Shown here in pieces: positions 59,003 through 64,000 of a stretch of 64,000 bases of DNA (positions within the stretch are counted from its first letter, which is position 1; each line of letters starts with the position of its first letter). The position numbers and the translations under genes are program-made. The DNA lies in the NCBI RefSeq assembly GCF_033100795.1, contig NZ_JAWLVI010000005.1, positions 177,813 to 241,812 on the forward strand, in the 5' to 3' direction. Source of the DNA: Pseudothioclava sp033100795. GTDB taxonomy: Bacteria > Pseudomonadota > Alphaproteobacteria > Rhodobacterales > Rhodobacteraceae. The notes under the pieces were generated by a model, which made no database searches, was not told where the DNA came from, and was given only the letters and a program-made list of their open reading frames with translations.

Positions 59003-60451
59003 ATGCATCAGACACAGGCGGGCAGGGCAAGCAATCGTTGGAAAACGAGGCTTGTTCTGGCGCTTTGTGCCTATTTTGCGCTGCAGGCGGCACTGCGGAT
59101 CTGGCTGGGGCAAGGCGTCCATCTGGACGAAGGGCAGCTGATGCTTTTTGCGCGGCAGTTCCAGTGGGGCTATGGCGGGCAGCTGCCGCTTTACTACTGG
59201 GTGCAGGCTGGGGTTTTCTATCTGTTCGGGCCGACGGTTGCGGCGATGGCTGTGACGAAAAACCTTTGGCTACTGGCGGGCTATCTGCTGCTTTTCGATG
59301 CGCTGCGCCGTTTCGTGGATACCCCGCGTGCGGCTCTGGCGACGCTGGGGATCGCGTTCAGCCCCGATATTGTCTGGGAGGCACAACGCACGCTGACCCA
59401 TTCGGTCGCGCTGTTCACGACCTGCGCGCTCTATCTGGCGGCGCTGTCGCGCGTGCTGACGCGGGCGCAGATCCGCGACTGGGTCCTGCTTGGCGTGGCT
59501 GTGGCGCTTGGGGGGCTTTCGAAATACAACTTCTGGATTTTGCCACTGGCGAGTGCTGCGGCGCTGATGACGCTTCCACCAAGCCCTGTCGGGCATCGGG
59601 CGATGCGTCTGCCGCGCGGGCTGATGCTGGCAGGAGCGGTTGCGGTTGTGCTTCTGGCGGGGCCGATGCTCTGGATCGTGCAGAACTTTGCTCTGGCGTT
59701 CTCGTCGTCGCGCAAAGTGCATCTGGGCAGCGCCAATATGAGCGATGTGCCGTTTCTGAATGGCGTTCTTGAGGTTGCGGGCGCGTTTGCGATGGTGCTG
59801 GTTCTGGCAGCGGTGGTGGCGGCGCTGGCGCGGTTTTCCGGCGGGCCGGTTGTGAACCCGCCTGATGAGCCCGCGCGCTGGTTGCGCCGGTTCCTGATGC
59901 GCACGGCGGTCATTGGTGCGGTGGTTCTTGCCCTCGCGATGGGGCTGGCCGAGGCCACCCGCGTTACGCAGCGCTGGCTGATCCCGCTGGCGATGCCCGG
60001 TATCCTTGCGTTGATGCTGTGGGCGCTGGAGGCGGGGCGGTCCCGCGCGCCCAAGGTCATTCTGGGCGGAGCGGGGATTGTTGCCGTGGCGATTGCGGCG
60101 GGGATTTTTACAGTCTTTGGCCTGCGTCCGTCGATCCTGAGCTACGATTTCCGTTCCCTGAGCGAGGCGCTTGCGCCGCAGATGGAGGCAGGGGACACCG
60201 CGCTTGGCGGGAACGGCTGGATTGTTGCCAGTGTCGAGGTGTTCGCCCCCGACTGGCCGATGCAATTCGGCCCGCCGCTCTTTCCAGAGCCAGCCGCAGG
60301 GTCGCATCTGATGCAGCTTACGAAGGCGCAGGACGAGGCGCCTGTCGTCGAGGGGGCCGACCCGTTGGGCGAGTCGCTGATTGCCGTGCCTGACAGGCTG
60401 CGCCCCGACCAGCCGATGATGGTTCGCGCCGCTCTTTGGCGCTATCGCTAG
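59003..60451 (+). CDS. Glycosyltransferase family 39-like membrane protein
   Basis: 482 residues. An acidic LDEGQ motif lies in the first periplasmic loop (GQGVHLDEGQLML), as in ArnT/PMT-type transferases using polyprenyl-phosphate sugars. About nine to eleven hydrophobic segments follow, with the QLPLYYWVQAG and SPDIVWEAQRTLTHS loops and FGGLSKYNF-like pattern (ALGGLSKYNFWILPLA). A soluble periplasmic tail ends the protein. The ATG begins directly after the dehydrogenase TAA, and the AGGA site lies inside that gene. The sugar and acceptor are unknown. Confidence 0.82.
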   Translation: MHQTQAGRASNRWKTRLVLALCAYFALQAALRIWLGQGVHLDEGQLMLFARQFQWGYGGQLPLYYWVQAGVFYLFGPTVAAMAVTKNLWLLAGYLLLFDALRRFVDTPRAALATLGIAFSPDIVWEAQRTLTHSVALFTTCALYLAALSRVLTRAQIRDWVLLGVAVALGGLSKYNFWILPLASAAALMTLPPSPVGHRAMRLPRGLMLAGAVAVVLLAGPMLWIVQNFALAFSSSRKVHLGSANMSDVPFLNGVLEVAGAFAMVLVLAAVVAALARFSGGPVVNPPDEPARWLRRFLMRTAVIGAVVLALAMGLAEATRVTQRWLIPLAMPGILALMLWALEAGRSRAPKVILGGAGIVAVAIAAGIFTVFGLRPSILSYDFRSLSEALAPQMEAGDTALGGNGWIVASVEVFAPDWPMQFGPPLFPEPAAGSHLMQLTKAQDEAPVVEGADPLGESLIAVPDRLRPDQPMMVRAALWRYR

Positions 60452-60571
60452 ACTAAACCCCGCCATATTCGCGGGCGGATGTCGCTTTTGGCTGACAAAT
60501 GTCGGGACAGATTGCCCGCGCGCCTTCCACTCTGGCACAAACGCTTAAAGAGGTCTGGAAGGAGTGCTCCG

Positions 60572-63073
60572 ATGAAAACCCATGTCAAAGCTCTGGTCGT
60601 CGGCGGCGGGGCCGTCGGATGCGGGATTGCCTACCATCTGGCGAAAGCCGGTTGGGATACGATGCTTGTCGAACGCGACGAGCTGACCGCAGGCTCCACC
60701 TGGCACGCTGCCGGTCTGCTGCCGCTCTTCAACATGAGCTACGCAACCACCCATATCCACAAATACTCGGTGGATTTCTACAAGACGCTCGAGGCTGAAA
60801 CCGGCCTGAACGCGGGCTTCTCGATCTGCGGCAACCTGCGCATGGCGCAGACGCAGGAGCGTATGGACGAATACATGCTGTATTCGTCGGTGGCCGAGAC
60901 CGCAGACGTCTATCACGAATTCCTCACGCCCGCGCAGATCAAAGAACGCTGGCCGCTGGTGCGCACCGATGACCTCAAGGGCGCGCTGTTCCACCCGCAG
61001 GACGGCTATATCAACCCGGCCGATGTGACGCAGGCAATGGCCAAGGGCGCGCGTCAGCACGGCGCGACCATCGTGCGCAAGCTGCAGGTGAACTCGTATA
61101 AGTGGACCGGTTCCGAGTGGATCGTCACGCTTGAGAAGATGGAAGAAAAGGGCGGCAACCTTGTGCCGTCGGGCGAGCTTGTCGAAGTGCACGCCGAGCA
61201 TGTCGTGACCGCGACCGGCAACCACGCTCAGCGCACCGCGCGCCTTCTGGGCATCAAGATCCCCGCGATCCCGGTCGAGCACCAGTTCATCGTGACCGAG
61301 CCGGACCCCGCGCTGCAGGCCTATCGCGCCGCCGGCAACCCCGAGCACCCCGTGCTGCGTGACGCCGATGCCAAGTGGTATGTCCGCGAAGAGCGCGGCG
61401 GCTGGATCCTTGGCCCCTACGAGCGCGGCGCCCCTGTGCGCTTCCCCTATGGGGTGCCCGACAGCTTCCGCGCTGATCTCTTCCCGCTGAACCTTGAGCG
61501 GATCGAAGAAGAATACATGTCGATGATCCACCGCATTCCGACTTCGGAAACCGTGGGTCTGAAAGACGACTTCAACGGCCCGATCTGCTACACGCCCGAC
61601 GGCAACCCGCTGGTTGGTCCGGCTCCGGGGCTGCGCAACATGTGGCTGGCCGAGGGCTTCTCCTTCGGGATCACGGCCGCAGGTGGCACCGGCTATTACC
61701 TCGCGCAGATGATGGTCAACGGCGAAGCCGAGATCGACATGGCGTCCCTGGACCCCAAGCGTTACGGTTCGTGGATGACGACCGAATACGCGTCGCGCAA
61801 GAACGAAGAGTGCTACGAGCACGTCTTCATTCTGCACCACCCCGACGAAGAGCGCGAAGCTGCCCGTCCGCTGCGCACCGCCGCCAACTACGACCGCCAG
61901 AAAGCGCTTGGCGCGCAATTCGGTCAGGTCAACGGCTGGGAACGCCCGAACTACTATGGCCCGCTGGACGCGCCCTCGTCGTTCGACCATGACAGCCGCA
62001 GCTTCCGCCGTGGCGCATGGTGGCCATACGCCCTCGACGAGGCCAAGGCGATCCGCGAGACCGCAGGTCTGATCGACGCATCCGCCTTCACCAAGCACCT
62101 TGTGCGTGGCCCCGGCGCGACCGCGTTCCTTGACCACTTCACCTGCAACAAGCTGCCGAAAGTGGGGCGGATCAACCTGACCTACGCGCTGACCACCGCA
62201 GGCACCACGCGCACCGAATACACCATCGTGCGTCTGGACGAGGACGAGTATTACCTCGTGTCGGCGGGTGCGTGGACGGATTACGACGCCGACTTCCTGA
62301 AGAAGTCGCTCGAAGATTTCCGCGCAGACGGTGGCGATTATGTCGATGTGCATGATGTCACCACGCAATGGGGTGTCTTTGCGCTTGCAGGCCCGAATGC
62401 CCGCGCGATCCTCAACGAGATCGTCAAGGACGCCGAGCCGGAAACCGTGCTTTCGAACAAGCGCTTCCCGTGGCTGAGCTACCGCGACATCGAACTGGGG
62501 ATGTGCCCGGTGCGCGCGGTCCGCGTGGCCTATACCGGCGAGCTTGGCTGGGAACTCCACCACCCGATCGAGATGAGCCGTTACCTTTGGGATCAGCTGA
62601 TGGAAGCTGGCGCAAAGCACGGTATGAAGCTGGTCGGCGCGCGTGCCCAGAACTGGCTGCGTCAGGAGAAATCCTACCGCGCCTTCGGGACCGAGCTTGG
62701 CCGCGATGCAACGCCCCTTGAGGCCGGTCTGGACCGCTTTGTCGATCTGGAAAAGGACTTCATGGGCAAGCAGGCAATGCTGGATACCGGCATCCGCGCG
62801 AAATGCGTCACGCTGCTGATCGACGGGCCGGAAGACACCGATCCGTGGGGCAAAGAGGCGCTGCTGCTGAACGGCGAAAAGATTGGCCGTCTGACCTCGG
62901 GTGGCTACTCGGTCGCTTTTGGCAAGCAGATCGGCATGGGCTATGTGCGCCCCGATCTGGCAGAACCGGGCACCAGGCTGAAGGTGAAGATGCTGCTGCA
63001 AGAGTGGGATGCGGTTGTCACCGAAGACAGCCCGCACGACCCGACGAACGCGCGTATCCGCGTCAACGGCTAA
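60572..63073 (+). CDS. Dimethylglycine/sarcosine dehydrogenase-like FAD oxidoreductase with GcvT domain
   Basis: 833 residues from ATG 60572 (AGGAG seven bases upstream). The DAO-type FAD domain (about 1-400) opens KALVVGGGAVGCGIAYHLAK, and His45 in ELTAGSTWHAAGLLP is the residue carrying covalently bound FAD in dimethylglycine dehydrogenase. The C-terminal part (about 430-833) is the GcvT aminomethyltransferase-like folate-binding fold (GLIDASAFTKHLVRGPGATA; GRLTSGGYSVAFGKQIGMGY). The expected reaction is oxidative N-demethylation with transfer of the methyl carbon to tetrahydrofolate, part of betaine/choline catabolism. No betaine genes are adjacent, and the exact N-methyl substrate is open. 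It may feed SHMT. Confidence 0.9.
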   Translation: MKTHVKALVVGGGAVGCGIAYHLAKAGWDTMLVERDELTAGSTWHAAGLLPLFNMSYATTHIHKYSVDFYKTLEAETGLNAGFSICGNLRMAQTQERMDEYMLYSSVAETADVYHEFLTPAQIKERWPLVRTDDLKGALFHPQDGYINPADVTQAMAKGARQHGATIVRKLQVNSYKWTGSEWIVTLEKMEEKGGNLVPSGELVEVHAEHVVTATGNHAQRTARLLGIKIPAIPVEHQFIVTEPDPALQAYRAAGNPEHPVLRDADAKWYVREERGGWILGPYERGAPVRFPYGVPDSFRADLFPLNLERIEEEYMSMIHRIPTSETVGLKDDFNGPICYTPDGNPLVGPAPGLRNMWLAEGFSFGITAAGGTGYYLAQMMVNGEAEIDMASLDPKRYGSWMTTEYASRKNEECYEHVFILHHPDEEREAARPLRTAANYDRQKALGAQFGQVNGWERPNYYGPLDAPSSFDHDSRSFRRGAWWPYALDEAKAIRETAGLIDASAFTKHLVRGPGATAFLDHFTCNKLPKVGRINLTYALTTAGTTRTEYTIVRLDEDEYYLVSAGAWTDYDADFLKKSLEDFRADGGDYVDVHDVTTQWGVFALAGPNARAILNEIVKDAEPETVLSNKRFPWLSYRDIELGMCPVRAVRVAYTGELGWELHHPIEMSRYLWDQLMEAGAKHGMKLVGARAQNWLRQEKSYRAFGTELGRDATPLEAGLDRFVDLEKDFMGKQAMLDTGIRAKCVTLLIDGPEDTDPWGKEALLLNGEKIGRLTSGGYSVAFGKQIGMGYVRPDLAEPGTRLKVKMLLQEWDAVVTEDSPHDPTNARIRVNG

Positions 63074-63092
63074 GACGCCTGACAGAAACAAA

Positions 63093-63121
63093 AGGGGCGC
63101 GGGGGTATATCCCAAGCCCCT
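63093..63121 (+). terminator. Hairpin after the dimethylglycine-dehydrogenase-like gene
   Basis: AGGGGC pairs with GCCCCT with an inner GGG/CCC, 20 bases past the stop codon. No T tract follows, so it is a weak terminator candidate, backed by a stronger one at 63164. Confidence 0.45.
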
Positions 63122-63163
63122 GGTGATAAATGTTGACGCCTAAAATGATGATCCGGTAGGCTT

Positions 63164-63198
63164 AACGGTGGCAACCCTATGTGGTTGCCGCCGTTTTT
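63164..63198 (+). terminator. Strong rho-independent terminator before the mobile-like region
   Basis: AACGGTGGCAACC pairs with GGTTGCCGCCGTT (13 bp with one G-U pair, 6-base loop), followed by TTT. It marks the end of the core gene block. The ATG at 63179 that opens the next frame lies inside the loop of this hairpin. Confidence 0.75.
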
Positions 63199-63991
63199 CG
63201 CACCACAACAGGCGGTAGGTTTGCCAAAATCGACTGAAAATCCGCTCTCGCAGAAAGCTGCGGAGCCCCCTGAACCTCCTCGGGCGCGGCGGCGTCGCCT
63301 GCCAGAACTTGCCGATGGCTTTTCCGTAAACTTCTGTCGCAACACTCTTTGCGAACTGTTCGGAGAACTCCCCGACCCATTCGACAACCGAGGGCGACCA
63401 CAAAAGGGCGTAAAAAAGAACTTAAGCAAAGGCGTCGTCAAAGGGTCCGGCAACGAACGCAACTACCGTTGCCCAGCCTGCGGGCGACAAAACGTTTTGA
63501 AATCCAATAAAGCAATAGCCGAAGAATATCAGCGTCTTTTTTCGATTTATAGCGGAACAAAACAAGCACATTGCACAAATCCCAACTGCGAAAACCATAA
63601 CAAAGGGGTTCAATCCCATGAACACTGCTATCGGCGATATGGTCTCACCGCGAAAGGTGATCCGCGCTATCAATGCAGGGCGTGCCGAAAAGTGTTCTCT
63701 ATCGGGAAGCCAAATCGCAGGCACAAGCGCAAAGACCTAGCGCGAAAAGTACTTCGAAGCCTCGTAAACGGCATGACGCTCACAGCGATTGCCGAAGTTC
63801 ATGACGTACATATCAAGGATGTTTATCGAAAGCTTGATTTCATACATGACGCTTGTCTGGAGTTCGCAAAGGAGCGGGAGTGTCCGTCGTCAGATAATTT
63901 GGGACAGTTGAGCGCGCTTTCGTTTGGAGGCTCTGGCTCATCCTTGATTGAGTTTATGCGTTTTCAGTTTGGTGGCGCAAGCGCCGCTTGA
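63179..63991 (+). pseudogene. Zinc-finger transposase-like frame (InsA/COG3677-like), apparently truncated at its 3' end
   Basis: The frame is open for 270 residues; the start at 63179 is doubtful because it sits in a terminator loop. The first 40 residues look like non-coding sequence read through (PPEPPRARRRR). From about 63310 the content is consistent: VNFCRNTLCELFG, YRCPACGRQNVLKS, CTNPNCENH and YQCRACRKVFS give four zinc-binding CxnC units, then a helix-turn-helix-like GMTLTAIAEVHDVHIKDVYR. This is the N-terminal architecture of InsA-like transposases. A DDE catalytic domain is missing: after KERECPS (about 63885) the frame changes to low-complexity GGSGSS and stops. Base composition is lower in GC than the rest. 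It is probably the 5' remnant of an IS, cut by another insertion whose body lies past the window end. Confidence 0.55.
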
Positions 63992-64000
63992 GCATGGTTT

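Noticed and set aside
60572..63073. Reading the GcvT-containing enzyme as DmdA
   Set aside because: DmdA is a single GcvT domain of about 370 residues without an FAD domain. Here a full FAD domain with the covalent-FAD histidine is fused, which indicates an N-demethylating dehydrogenase.
60545..63115. 856-codon open frame antisense to the dimethylglycine-dehydrogenase-like gene
   Set aside because: Same cause: it is the shadow of a complete gene with normal motifs. No signal of its own.
63199..63310. Protein-coding start of the transposase-like frame
   Set aside because: The opening ATG is in a terminator loop, and the first 40 codons give a Pro/Arg-rich low-complexity stretch. I treat this part as probably non-coding; nothing else is recognised in it.
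1..64000. CRISPR array, tRNA or rRNA genes, prophage or biosynthetic cluster
   Set aside because: No regularly spaced repeats, no cloverleaf or ribosomal sequence, no phage structural genes and no NRPS/PKS or RiPP-type genes were seen.

Overview
The window is chromosomal DNA from an alphaproteobacterium, most likely of the Rhodobacteraceae/Roseobacter group. The support is high GC throughout, tightly packed genes with many 4-base (ATGA) and 1-base (TGATG) stop/start overlaps, and typical gene content: a 590-residue acyl-CoA dehydrogenase next to small MerR regulators, PtsP, PrpE, a MaeB fusion malic enzyme, SPOR and Hint proteins, and a dimethylglycine-dehydrogenase-like flavoprotein. No rRNA, tRNA or CRISPR array was found. 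Most of the window is core metabolism; only the last ~0.8 kb looks mobile.

Layout. 0-6 kb: partial flavin-reductase-like gene, GNAT acetyltransferase, EcsC protein, ptsP (nitrogen PTS enzyme I) and lysC, then a PhnA-type zinc-ribbon protein. 6-11.8 kb: TPR-methyltransferase, DUF4239-like membrane protein, small lipoprotein, tiny membrane protein, alpha/beta hydrolase, glyA, nadK. 11.8-17.6 kb: an orphan NtrC-like response regulator with a degenerate ATPase, prpE and maeB (C3/C4 carbon metabolism). 17.8-21.4 kb: a nucleoside-salvage operon cdd-deoA-deoB-upp. 21.5-27.2 kb: SPOR protein, a membrane protein resembling a dead M48 peptidase, a medium-chain acyl-CoA ligase, a sulfotransferase and a Hint protein.

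27.2-35 kb is a fatty-acid/acyl-CoA degradation locus: fadJ, cupin, fadA and GST form one unit; a small ribbon-helix-helix-like protein, the acyl-CoA dehydrogenase and two MerR regulators lie upstream. Palindromes built on TGACG...CGTCA occur in three promoter regions here: three in tandem before MerR1/acyl-CoA dehydrogenase, one before GST-fadA-cupin-fadJ, and one before the separate acyl-CoA ligase at 25.5 kb. This suggests a MerR-controlled regulon. It is the most coherent inferred system in the window.

35-49.6 kb: two hotdog thioesterases with a MATE exporter, trpS, a rhomboid homologue without its catalytic residues, murJ, glnD, an LpoA-like lipoprotein, rsmI-yraN, gshB-esterase, and comM split by a one-base frameshift in a G run. 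49.8-54.4 kb: rpoH-chaN-coaBC-dut-moeB; rpoH holds a 34-bp exact duplication across an N, almost certainly an assembly join. 54.4-63.1 kb: M3 peptidase, CDF metal transporter, SH3 protein, D-2-hydroxyacid dehydrogenase, a glycosyltransferase and the dimethylglycine-dehydrogenase-like enzyme. 63.1-64 kb: a strong terminator and a zinc-finger transposase-like frame that appears truncated near 63.89 kb.

No unmistakable new system such as a defence island, BGC or CRISPR is present. The unusual material is catalytic-residue loss in four recognisable folds, the shared operator set of the acyl-CoA genes, and two places where the sequence itself is probably wrong.
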